Shown: positions 1 through 6,258 of the stretch, piece by piece
Position numbering within the stretch: position 1 is the stretch's first letter
Layout of the letters: every line of letters starts with the position of its first letter
Program-made: the position numbers and the translations under genes
Assembly (NCBI GenBank): GCA_020430865.1
Contig: JAGQIY010000629.1
Location: 1 to 7,415, forward strand
Length of the DNA: 7,415 bases
From: Myxococcales bacterium
GTDB taxonomy: Bacteria > Myxococcota > Polyangia > Polyangiales > Polyangiaceae
Direction: 5' to 3'
The notes under the pieces: generated by a model
The model's database searches: none
What the model was told of the DNA's origin: nothing
What the model saw: only the letters and a program-made list of their open reading frames with translations

Positions 1-258
1 AACCTGACGGCGGCGGATCACGTCTTCTTGCTCGACCCGTGGTGGAACCCGGCGGTGGAGGATCAAGCCGCCGATCGCGCTCATCGAATCGGTCAGGAGC
101 GACCCGTCATCGTGCACCGCATGGTGGCGGAGGACAGCGTCGAGGAGCGCATCCTGGCGCTGCAGGAACAGAAGCGCGCGATCGCCGACGCTGCGCTCGG
201 AGAAGCCGACAAGGCGCTCAGTCTCACGCGCGAGGATCTGCTCGGTCTGCTCAGCTGA
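1..258 (+). CDS. SNF2-family DEAD/DEAH-like helicase, C-terminal fragment
   Basis: This is the last 85 residues of a SNF2-type ATP-dependent helicase/translocase; the reading frame is open from base 1, so the start lies upstream of the window. The visible part is the end of the second RecA-like domain. It contains the motif V region, [17 protein letters not shown] (residues 1-17 of the fragment), then motif [13 protein letters not shown] (22-32), with the arginine-finger residues R26 and R29. It then has the usual SNF2 tail, [15 protein letters not shown], and ends LLGLLS before TGA. These two motifs are close to invariant in the family, so the assignment is secure. Known members remodel protein-DNA complexes or act at stalled polymerases (RapA-like) using ATP. 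Which subfamily this is cannot be judged without the N-terminus. A 223-base gap separates it from the next gene, so it probably ends its own transcription unit. Confidence 0.95.
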   Translation, partial: NLTAADHVFLLDPWWNPAVEDQAADRAHRIGQERPVIVHRMVAEDSVEERILALQEQKRAIADAALGEADKALSLTREDLLGLLS

Positions 259-270
259 AGTGCTGGCAAT

Positions 271-311
271 GCCCGAGCCGCGGGCGTCGTGCTCGTGGCC
301 GCGCAGCGCGG
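271..311 (+). terminator. Weak G/C hairpins after the helicase gene
   Basis: Two short hairpins follow the helicase stop codon. The first pairs gcccg (271-275) with cgggc (281-285) around a five-base loop, and extends by a T-G and an A-T pair. The second pairs ccgcg (299-303) with cgcgg (307-311) around a three-base loop. Neither is followed by a T run, so they are not classical intrinsic terminators. They could assist termination or mRNA 3'-end stability, or be chance pairings in GC-rich DNA. Confidence 0.2.
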
Positions 312-331
312 AACGCTCGTGCCTTCCACGG

Positions 332-337
332 TAGAAT
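332..337 (+). promoter_or_regulatory. Possible -10 box (TAGAAT) for the oxidoreductase-hydrolase pair
   Basis: TAGAAT matches the bacterial -10 consensus at five of six positions and stands out in the surrounding GC-rich sequence. It lies in the only gap that could hold a promoter for the gene starting at 482. The hexamer at a 17-base spacing upstream (cggaac, 309-314) does not resemble TTGACA, so a housekeeping promoter is only weakly supported. It would give a leader of about 140 bases. Confidence 0.25.
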
Positions 338-468
338 CGCCGCGGCACTCCTGCGTACTGACCGGATCTGCGAGGCAGCCCTTCCCCCACTGGAGTGTTT
401 GCTCTACATCCATGGGATCGCAGGCCGACTGGCCAGAGCCAGCGGCGAGCAGCCGTCTAGACGGCGAG

Positions 469-474
469 AAGGAG
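469..474 (+). promoter_or_regulatory. Shine-Dalgarno AAGGAG fixing the start at 482
   Basis: AAGGAG, complementary to the 16S rRNA 3' end, sits seven bases before the ATG at 482. It is the best ribosome-binding site in the window and fixes that start codon. Confidence 0.85.
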
Positions 475-481
475 ACTCCCG

Positions 482-1501
482 ATGACCGACACGAAGCAGA
501 CCGAGCGCATTGGCCTGGTCGCGTTCTGGAAGAACTACGACCGCAAGCTGAACCTGCGCGCCGCGCAGCTGGCCGACGAGCTCGGGTACGACTCGTTCTG
601 GCTCCCCGAAGCCTGGGGCTACGAGATCTTCAGTCTCCTCACGGAAATGGCTGGCAACACCAAGAACATCAAGCTCGGCACAGGCATCGTCAACGCCTTC
701 AGCCGCAGCCCGGGTCTCCTGGCGATGCACGCGGCGACCCTGGACGAGATCAGCGAGGGTCGCTTCATCATGGGTCTCGGCACCAGCGGCAAGCGGGTGA
801 TCGAAGGCTTCCATGGCCGCCCCTTCGACAAGCCGCTGACCCAGGTGCGTGACGTGATCCGGGTGGTGCGCGCGCTCCTGGCCGGAGAGAAGCTCTCCGA
901 CGCCGGCGCCAAGCTCAACGACTATCGGCCCTTCGAGCTGGCGATGACGCCGGTGCGCAAGACGGTTCCGATCTACGTTGCCGCGCTGAAACAGAAGTCC
1001 ATCGAGAGCATCGGTGAGCTGGCAGACGGCTGGATCCCGACGTTCTGGCCCTATCAGGAGTTCAAGACCGGGATGCAGTGGATCGAGAACGGCGCCAAGA
1101 AGGCCGGTCGCGACCCGAAGGAGATCACCGTCGCGCCGTTCACCACCGTGATCCCGACTGGCGGCGAGATGGCGAAGGCCCAGGCCAAGCAGATCATCAG
1201 CTTCTACATCGGCGGCATGGGCGACTACTACAAAGAGCTCCTGAGCGGCTTCGGCTTCAAGGACGAGTGCGAGAAGGTGGACGCGCTGTACAAGGACAAG
1301 GGCACGCGCAGCCAGGCGGCGGACGCAGTCACCGACGCGATGATCGACGCCCTGGCGGTCACCGGCGATCCGAAGGAGTGCGTCGCGGAGCTCAGGCGTC
1401 GCCGGGAGTTCGGCATCGGCCTGCCCATCTTGAACCTGCCGAACGGCATGCCGTTCGAGATGGTGGAGATGTTCATCCGCGCAATGGCTCCCAATCAGTG
1501 A
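482..1501 (+). CDS. LLM-class (luciferase-like) oxidoreductase, probably F420-dependent
   Basis: This 339-residue protein belongs to the bacterial luciferase-like TIM-barrel oxidoreductases, a family that uses FMN or F420 and commonly has 300-350 residues, so it looks complete. Its pattern is that of the F420-type branch related to methylenetetrahydromethanopterin reductase. Seen in order are an early strand and helix with [17 protein letters not shown] (30-46), [15 protein letters not shown] (63-77), [15 protein letters not shown] (86-100), the loop [14 protein letters not shown] (102-115), and [23 protein letters not shown] (within 162-184). The C-terminal part has the usual [19 protein letters not shown]. 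There is no signal peptide or membrane segment, so it is cytoplasmic. The substrate cannot be read from the sequence; relatives oxidise alcohols or reduce activated C=C or C=N bonds. AAGGAG at 469-474 fixes the start. Its TGA overlaps the GTG of the hydrolase gene, so the two are probably co-translated. F420 rather than FMN use is a family-pattern inference. Confidence 0.9.
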   Translation: MTDTKQTERIGLVAFWKNYDRKLNLRAAQLADELGYDSFWLPEAWGYEIFSLLTEMAGNTKNIKLGTGIVNAFSRSPGLLAMHAATLDEISEGRFIMGLGTSGKRVIEGFHGRPFDKPLTQVRDVIRVVRALLAGEKLSDAGAKLNDYRPFELAMTPVRKTVPIYVAALKQKSIESIGELADGWIPTFWPYQEFKTGMQWIENGAKKAGRDPKEITVAPFTTVIPTGGEMAKAQAKQIISFYIGGMGDYYKELLSGFGFKDECEKVDALYKDKGTRSQAADAVTDAMIDALAVTGDPKECVAELRRRREFGIGLPILNLPNGMPFEMVEMFIRAMAPNQ

Positions 1502-3534
1502 AGCTTCGCCCCAAGAGGCCCATGCACCTCGCCCCGACGCAACGTCGCTCGCTGTTCGCCGAGATCAAGCATCGGCCGAGCCATCGCCTGAAGCATCGGG
1601 TGGCGACCGGGGACGGCTGGCACATCGCGCTCTACGAATATTCCCCAGAGAAATCCGTGGCGCGCTCCGAACTGCCGCCCGTGGTGCTGTGCCACGGCGC
1701 GTTCAGCCGCTTTCACATCTACGACTGGGGTGGGGGTGAGGGCCTGGCGCCGTACCTCGCCGAGCAAGGCCGCCGGGTGTTCGCCGTGGAGCTACGTGGG
1801 CGCGGAGACTCCCTCGCCCGCTCGCCGCGCGGACGCAAGCGACAGTACGAGCGGGGCTGGACCATCGACGACCTGCTCAGTCAGGACGTGCCGGCGACCC
1901 TCGATTTCGTGACGCGCCACACCGGCGCCTCCCAGGTCGACTGGGTGGGGCACTCGATGGGCGGCATGCTGATCCTCGCCCACCTGAGCCAGGAGGACGA
2001 CCCGCGGGTGCGCCGCGTCGTCACCGTGGGCTCCGCGGACTTTCGCTTCCTCGGGGAGAATGACGAGGCCGGCAGCCACGACCCGCGAAGAGGTGAGCGC
2101 CGGCGCGTCGACCTCGCGCAGCTGATGAGCCCGATCACGCGCCGTCTGGGTGTGATCCCGGCCCGGCCCTTCATGCGCGGGCTCGCCATCGCGGCGCCAC
2201 TGGTTCCGGCGAAGTACAAGGCCACGGCCTACCACGCACCCAACGTCGAGCGCGGCGTCGAGCGTCGCTACCTGTGGCACGGCTTCACCAACGTGTCCTC
2301 GCGCAAGTTCCGCGAGTTCATCCGCCTGCCGGAGCCGGACGGCCTCTCGCGCTATCAGCACCCTACCCTGTTCATAGCTGGCAATCGCGATCTGCTGGTG
2401 CCGCCGCGCCTCGTGAAGCGAACCTTCGAAGGAGCAGGCTCCGCGGACAAGCGCTACTTGCTGTTCTCGAAGGCCGAGGGGCACCGCGAGGACTACGGCC
2501 ACGGCGACCTGTTGATCGGTAGGCACGCCCCGGTGGAGGTCTTTCCCCCAATCGCGGATTTCCTGTCCGAGATCCAGGCGCCGGCGTCTTCACGCCGCAG
2601 CGCGGCGGCGCATGAGGTACGTTCGTTCGCATTACCCCACGGCATCACCCTCGTCGGCGACGCCCACGGCGACCGAGGCGCCTATGAATCAGGCAGCATT
2701 CCCGGCGTCCTCCTGCTCCACGGCGGCGGTCAGACGCGCCACGCCTGGGGAGGCAGCGCGCGAGCGCTGGCGCGAGCTGGCTTCTACGCCATCGCCCTCG
2801 ATCTTCGCGGCCACGGAGACAGCTCCTTCGCGCCGAACGGCGAGTACCACACGGATCATTTCGTGCAGGACCTGCGGGCGCTCCTCCGGCTCCTGCCTCA
2901 CAAACCAGCGCTGATCGGCGCTTCCCTCGGCGGGATCACGTCCCTCGCCACGCAGGATCTCGAAGCGGCACGAGGCGATGACGCGTGCAGCGCCATCGTG
3001 CTCGTGGACATCACCCCCAAGATGGAAGTCGACGGGATCCGGCGCATCCTCGAGTTCATGGACGCGCGCCCCGACGGCTTCGCCAACCTGGAGGAGGCCG
3101 CCGATTTCATCGCAGAGTTCCTGCCTCACAGAAGGCGCCCCAGCAACCTGAACGGCCTGAAGAAGAACCTGCGCCAGCACCCGGACGGGCGCTGGCGCTG
3201 GCACTGGGACCCCAAGCTGATGCGCACCTGGGACCCGAACACGTTCGACCCCACCGAGGGCCCGCGTATCCACGCGGAACGACTGGAGCAAGCGCGGCGC
3301 CTGACGGTGCCCGCCCTGCTCATCCGCGGCAAGCAGAGCGACGTCGTCAGCGAAGCGGGAGCCCGCGAGTTCCTCGAGGCATGCCCCCACGCGGAGTTCG
3401 TGGACCTCACCGGCGCCACCCACATGGTCGCCGGCGACGTGAACGACCACTTCAGCGCGGCAGTCGTGGACTTCCTGGGCCGCGCGACCGCGCACTGGCC
3501 GAAGCGCCCAACGAGACCAGGGCGGCGCTCGTGA
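1498..3534 (+). CDS. Tandem double alpha/beta-hydrolase fusion protein
   Basis: One uninterrupted 678-residue protein carries two full alpha/beta-hydrolase domains. Domain 1 (about 40-360) has the oxyanion motif LCHG (H66, G67), nucleophile elbow GHSMGG (S153), acid D298 in IAGNRD and a histidine in YGHGDLL (H335), as in lipase-like members. Domain 2 (about 375-665) has LLHGGG (408-411), DLRGHGDSS, elbow GASLGG (S476), acid D615 in IRGKQSD and H642 in GATHM, typical of esterase/epoxide-hydrolase/haloperoxidase-like members. A short Ala/Ser/Arg linker (about 362-373) joins them, and there is no in-frame ATG near the junction, so this is a true fusion in the given sequence. Both triads look intact. 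There is no clear signal peptide, so it is probably cytoplasmic. The GTG start overlaps the preceding stop (GTGA), implying coupling. An alternative ATG at 1522 has AAGAGG three bases upstream and would give 670 residues. The substrate is unknown; co-location with the LLM oxidoreductase suggests ester, lactone or lipid-like compounds. Confidence 0.88.
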   Translation: MKLRPKRPMHLAPTQRRSLFAEIKHRPSHRLKHRVATGDGWHIALYEYSPEKSVARSELPPVVLCHGAFSRFHIYDWGGGEGLAPYLAEQGRRVFAVELRGRGDSLARSPRGRKRQYERGWTIDDLLSQDVPATLDFVTRHTGASQVDWVGHSMGGMLILAHLSQEDDPRVRRVVTVGSADFRFLGENDEAGSHDPRRGERRRVDLAQLMSPITRRLGVIPARPFMRGLAIAAPLVPAKYKATAYHAPNVERGVERRYLWHGFTNVSSRKFREFIRLPEPDGLSRYQHPTLFIAGNRDLLVPPRLVKRTFEGAGSADKRYLLFSKAEGHREDYGHGDLLIGRHAPVEVFPPIADFLSEIQAPASSRRSAAAHEVRSFALPHGITLVGDAHGDRGAYESGSIPGVLLLHGGGQTRHAWGGSARALARAGFYAIALDLRGHGDSSFAPNGEYHTDHFVQDLRALLRLLPHKPALIGASLGGITSLATQDLEAARGDDACSAIVLVDITPKMEVDGIRRILEFMDARPDGFANLEEAADFIAEFLPHRRRPSNLNGLKKNLRQHPDGRWRWHWDPKLMRTWDPNTFDPTEGPRIHAERLEQARRLTVPALLIRGKQSDVVSEAGAREFLEACPHAEFVDLTGATHMVAGDVNDHFSAAVVDFLGRATAHWPKRPTRPGRRS

Positions 3535-3650
3535 CACAGGCAGAACGATGATGGCTGGCCGAAGGAAGAGCCGCCTGGGCGACGTCTTCGGCTACCGCAC
3601 CGCGACGCACGGCTTGCTGGCGCGCGACGGCCCGCGCGACCGCCGGCGCG

Positions 3651-3698
3651 ACAATTGCGCGTTTCGACGCGCCAGCGCCTCGAAGCACCAGCAATTGT
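3651..3698. repeat. Inverted repeat acaattgc / gcaattgt in the leader
   Basis: acaattgc (3651-3658) is the exact reverse complement of gcaattgt (3691-3698), with centres 40 bases apart. Each arm contains the palindrome CAATTG, an A/T-rich island in GC-rich DNA. It lies in the gap before the porin-cytochrome operon, so it could be a paired operator or an RNA stem. Chance cannot be excluded for eight bases. Confidence 0.35.
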
Positions 3699-3707
3699 AG
3701 CTGGTGC
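3685..3707 (+). promoter_or_regulatory. 8-bp hairpin in the leader of the porin-cytochrome operon
   Basis: gcaccagc (3685-3692) pairs perfectly with gctggtgc (3700-3707) around the seven-base loop aattgta. No T run follows, so it is not a standard terminator of the hydrolase gene. Its 5' arm and loop share bases with the inverted repeat ending at 3698, so the two stems cannot form at once. It lies 66 bases before the chosen porin start. A role in attenuation, protein binding or mRNA stability is possible but unproven. Confidence 0.4.
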
Positions 3708-3763
3708 AGGCTGCGACGCCCATCGGCGCCCCTGTTGGTCGACCGGCAACTGAAGTAAGACTT

Positions 3764-3767
3764 GGAG
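3764..3767 (+). promoter_or_regulatory. Shine-Dalgarno GGAG supporting the porin start at 3773
   Basis: GGAG (within TTGGAG) lies five bases before the ATG at 3773. It favours this start over the in-frame GTG at 3704, which would add 23 residues in front of a normal signal peptide and lies within the 3' arm of the 3685-3707 hairpin. Confidence 0.6.
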
Positions 3768-3772
3768 CCGGC

Positions 3773-5194
3773 ATGCGGCGGTTCGAAGTGCGGAAGGCCA
3801 AGCGACGGCGTGGGGCGCGGAAGCGCTTCGCAGGTTGCGCGGCGACCTGCGTCGTGTGTCTGAGTTCCCTGGCCAGCGCCGAGCCCGCGGAGCGCGGCTA
3901 TCACCCCGACCGCTTCTCGCTGGTGGCGAAGAGCGAGAGCCACGTCGGCCTCTTTCAGCGCGCGCTCCTGCCGGGGCCTCGTGGCACCCTGATCACCACG
4001 GAAACGGTGGTGCCCCTCGAGCAGTACGTGCTGCTCGACGCGCGAGGCCTCGACACCGGCTGGGACGAGGACAGCGTCGACGTCGAGTTCTCGGGCTATG
4101 GTCAGGTGGCCCTGGGGGCCCTGGAGGACGAACAGCGCCTGGACGGAGACATCCAGACGTTCTTCGTGCGCTACCGGAGGGGCCCGGCGCAGGTGCAGCT
4201 CGGGCGACAGATCGCGATGTCTCCCGCCGCGCGCTACGTCCGCTTCGACGGCGCCGCCGTGGGCGCCGAGCTGGGCCTCGGGCTCGACGTGAACACCTAC
4301 GGCGGCTTCACGGTGTTGCCGCGCTGGAACCGCGCGCCGGGCTATGCGTCCCTCGGCGGCTTGCCCGAGGCGCGAGTGGAAGATCCCCGCGTCCTGCAGA
4401 CCGTCTCTCGCTCCGGCTACTGGCTCGCCGGCGGGCGCCTGGGCTACTCCCAGGACGTCGTCGGCGGTGGTCTCTCCTTTCACGAGCAGCGGGAGGACAC
4501 CGAGCTCGCTCGGCGGAACCTCGGCCTCGACCTGCGCGCCGGGCCCTGGCAGACGGCGACGCTGGGCAGCAACGCCCTCTTCGACACCGACGCGACGCGC
4601 TTCGCCGACGCGCGAGTCTGGGTCGACGCCGAGCCCTGGGATCCCTTGAACGTCTCGGTTGAATATCTCCACACGGAACCGGCCTTGCTGCTCTCGCGGC
4701 AGTCGGTGCTGTCGGTGTTCGGCGGCTCGGGCTACGAGGAGGTCAGCGGCAGCGCAGAGCTCGAGGTGACGCCCGCCCTGAGCTTCGAGGGTGAAGGCGG
4801 CTTCGAGATCTACGACGAGGGCCGACCGGGCTCCCGGGGCGAAGTCGGAGGGCGTTTCCTGGCGGATCGCTTGCGCCGCGTGGTGGTGCGCCTCGGCTAC
4901 GCCCGGCTGATCGCGCCGGAAAACGGCTATCAGAGCCTGCGCGGCGGACTCTCCAGTCGGCTGATGCCTGCGGTCTCGGGCACGCTGGAGGTCTACGCCT
5001 ACTTCTACGACGAGGCGATCCGCGGCTACCGCAGCTCGACGGTCTATGCGGGCACCCTCGGCTATCAAGCAACGCCGCAGCTCGACGTGCTCTGGGGCGG
5101 CTCCATCGCGCGCTCGCCGTACGCGTCCCTCGACGCGCAGACGCAGCTGCGCCTGCGCTACGCCTTCGACAGCAGCCTGGAGGCGCGCAAATGA
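3773..5194 (+). CDS. Outer-membrane beta-barrel (porin of a porin-cytochrome conduit)
   Basis: This 473-residue exported protein starts with a very basic n-region (11 Arg/Lys in the first 18 residues), a hydrophobic segment FAGCAATCVVCLSSL (19-33) and a signal-peptidase I site ASA/EPAE after residue 36. The mature part is almost entirely alternating polar/hydrophobic strands separated by Gly/Asp/Arg-rich turns. Examples are DVEFSGYGQVAL (103-114), FFVRYRRGPAQVQLGRQ (130-146), VRFDGAAVGAELGLGLDV (156-173), RVVVRLGYARLI (369-380), GTLEVYAYFYD (403-413) and LRLRYAF (459-465). This is the signature of an outer-membrane beta-barrel. The size is close to the roughly 400-residue barrel OmbB of Geobacter and much shorter than MtrB/PioB (about 700 or more), whose N-terminal CXXC it lacks. 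Its TGA overlaps the ATG of a dodecahaem cytochrome (ATGA), which points to the barrel sheathing the cytochrome across the membrane. The barrel fold is well supported; the conduit role rests on context. A plain nutrient porin is the alternative. Confidence 0.82.
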   Translation: MRRFEVRKAKRRRGARKRFAGCAATCVVCLSSLASAEPAERGYHPDRFSLVAKSESHVGLFQRALLPGPRGTLITTETVVPLEQYVLLDARGLDTGWDEDSVDVEFSGYGQVALGALEDEQRLDGDIQTFFVRYRRGPAQVQLGRQIAMSPAARYVRFDGAAVGAELGLGLDVNTYGGFTVLPRWNRAPGYASLGGLPEARVEDPRVLQTVSRSGYWLAGGRLGYSQDVVGGGLSFHEQREDTELARRNLGLDLRAGPWQTATLGSNALFDTDATRFADARVWVDAEPWDPLNVSVEYLHTEPALLLSRQSVLSVFGGSGYEEVSGSAELEVTPALSFEGEGGFEIYDEGRPGSRGEVGGRFLADRLRRVVVRLGYARLIAPENGYQSLRGGLSSRLMPAVSGTLEVYAYFYDEAIRGYRSSTVYAGTLGYQATPQLDVLWGGSIARSPYASLDAQTQLRLRYAFDSSLEARK

Positions 5195-6258
5195 GGCCGG
5201 CGGCGGATGCGCAGCGGGGTCACGGGCTGACGCTGTTGTTTCTGGCTGCGCTGGTGTTTGCGGCGGTCTTCGCTGCGTGTAGCACGCCTCACCCCCCACC
5301 CCGCTTTCCTCACGAGAAGCACCTGGAGGAGCTGCCCTGCGGCGGACCCGGGGAACGCGCCTGCCTGAACTGCAACACCTGTCACACCGTCTCGGAGACG
5401 CGACGCGACGACAAGCTGCCGGGGCCGATGCTGTGCGAGACGTGCCACCAGAAGGACGCCGAGACCGCCGTCCAGGCGCTGAAGGCGATCCCCGAGCGAC
5501 CCTACGGCGAGATCCAGTTCAACCACGATCAGCACCTGGCGCTGCCCCGCCTCAACGGTCAGTGCGTCGACTGCCACAAGGGCGTCGTCGAGGGCGCCAA
5601 GCGCAACATCCCGCCGATGAACGAGTGCTTCAAATGTCACGAGCATCAGGCGGAGTGGGATCGCGGTGAGTGCGTGCCCTGCCACGCCAGGGCCGACCTG
5701 AAGCGCATCACGCCGCAGACCTTCCTGCGCCACGACGCGGGCTTCCTCAAGCACCACGGCATCCAGGCCGTGCAGCAGCAACGGCTGTGTCAGAGCTGTC
5801 ACGCCAAGCAGGACTGCGAGAACTGCCACGACGCCTCGCAGGATCTGACGCTCGCGAAGCGCCGTCCGGAGGCCCTCGAGTCGCGCTTCGTGCACCGCGG
5901 TGATTTCATGAGTCGTCACGCCATCGAGGCTCAGGCGAGCCCGGCGAAATGCCAGCGCTGCCACGAGCCATCGACCTGCGACGCCTGTCACACCCGGCGC
6001 GGCGTGAGCGCCAATAGTAGTTCCTCACGGAATCCTCATCCGCCGGACTGGGTCGGCAACAGCGCGAGCATCAAGAGCCTCCACGGCAAGGCCGCCCGGC
6101 GCGATCTCCTGAGCTGCGCCAGCTGCCATGACCAGGGCCCCGCCACGAACTGCATCCGCTGCCACAAGGTGGGCGCCTACGGCGGTAATCCGCACCCCGG
6201 CGGTTGGCGCAGCAGCCGCAGCGAGACTGCGGGAATGTGCAGGTACTGCCATGAGTGA
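5191..6258 (+). CDS. Dodecahaem c-type cytochrome lipoprotein
   Basis: This 355-residue protein has twelve CXXCH haem-attachment sites, with first cysteines at residues 61, 82, 125, 146, 161, 200, 209, 254, 263, 309, 321 and 350. That is about one haem per 27 residues after the first site, as in electron-wire cytochromes. The N-terminus is a hydrophobic signal (LTLLFLAALVFAAVF, 13-27) followed by the lipobox-like FAAC/ST, predicting a lipid-anchored Cys30. Many extra histidines (FPHEKH, FNHDQH, FLRH, KHH, NPHP) could be second axial ligands. Three pairs (200/209, 254/263, 309/321) match the doubled-CXXCH pattern. A Ser run (276-279) splits a nine-haem N-terminal part from a three-haem C-terminal part that is flanked by two NPHP motifs. 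The gene starts inside the porin stop (ATGA, GGAGG seven bases upstream) and overlaps the next cytochrome by eight bases. Likely role: periplasmic-side electron input to, or filling of, the barrel, like OmaB or ExtA. Haems would be attached after Sec export. Confidence 0.93.
   Translation: MRPAADAQRGHGLTLLFLAALVFAAVFAACSTPHPPPRFPHEKHLEELPCGGPGERACLNCNTCHTVSETRRDDKLPGPMLCETCHQKDAETAVQALKAIPERPYGEIQFNHDQHLALPRLNGQCVDCHKGVVEGAKRNIPPMNECFKCHEHQAEWDRGECVPCHARADLKRITPQTFLRHDAGFLKHHGIQAVQQQRLCQSCHAKQDCENCHDASQDLTLAKRRPEALESRFVHRGDFMSRHAIEAQASPAKCQRCHEPSTCDACHTRRGVSANSSSSRNPHPPDWVGNSASIKSLHGKAARRDLLSCASCHDQGPATNCIRCHKVGAYGGNPHPGGWRSSRSETAGMCRYCHE

Noticed and set aside
1078..1497. Upstream extension of the double-hydrolase frame back to an ATG at 1078
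   Set aside because: This stretch lies inside the LLM oxidoreductase gene in another frame and reads as Arg/Gly-rich nonsense. The hydrolase homology begins after 1500.
3548..3700. Small ORF of 50 residues (starts MMAGRRKSRLGD, ends KHQQL) between the hydrolase and the porin
   Set aside because: It is Arg-rich with no motif, has only a weak ribosome-binding site and overlaps the inverted repeats. It cannot be distinguished from chance without conservation data.
3735..3761. Promoter-like TTGGTC ... TAAGAC before the porin
   Set aside because: The spacer is only 15 bases, and transcription would start at or inside the ribosome-binding site at 3764-3767.
3704..3772. GTG at 3704 as the porin start
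   Set aside because: It would put 23 residues ahead of a normal signal peptide, lacks a good ribosome-binding site and sits in the 3' arm of a hairpin. The ATG at 3773 with GGAG upstream is better.
3773..3830. Twin-arginine export signal on the barrel
   Set aside because: The basic run does not fit the S/T-RRxFLK pattern, and beta-barrels are exported unfolded by Sec.
3452..5299. Long antisense ORF of about 615 residues opposite the porin gene
   Set aside because: It has no recognisable motif and low-complexity Arg/Ala/Gly-rich composition. It is a mirror of third-position G/C bias; the + strand frame has a signal peptide and barrel pattern.
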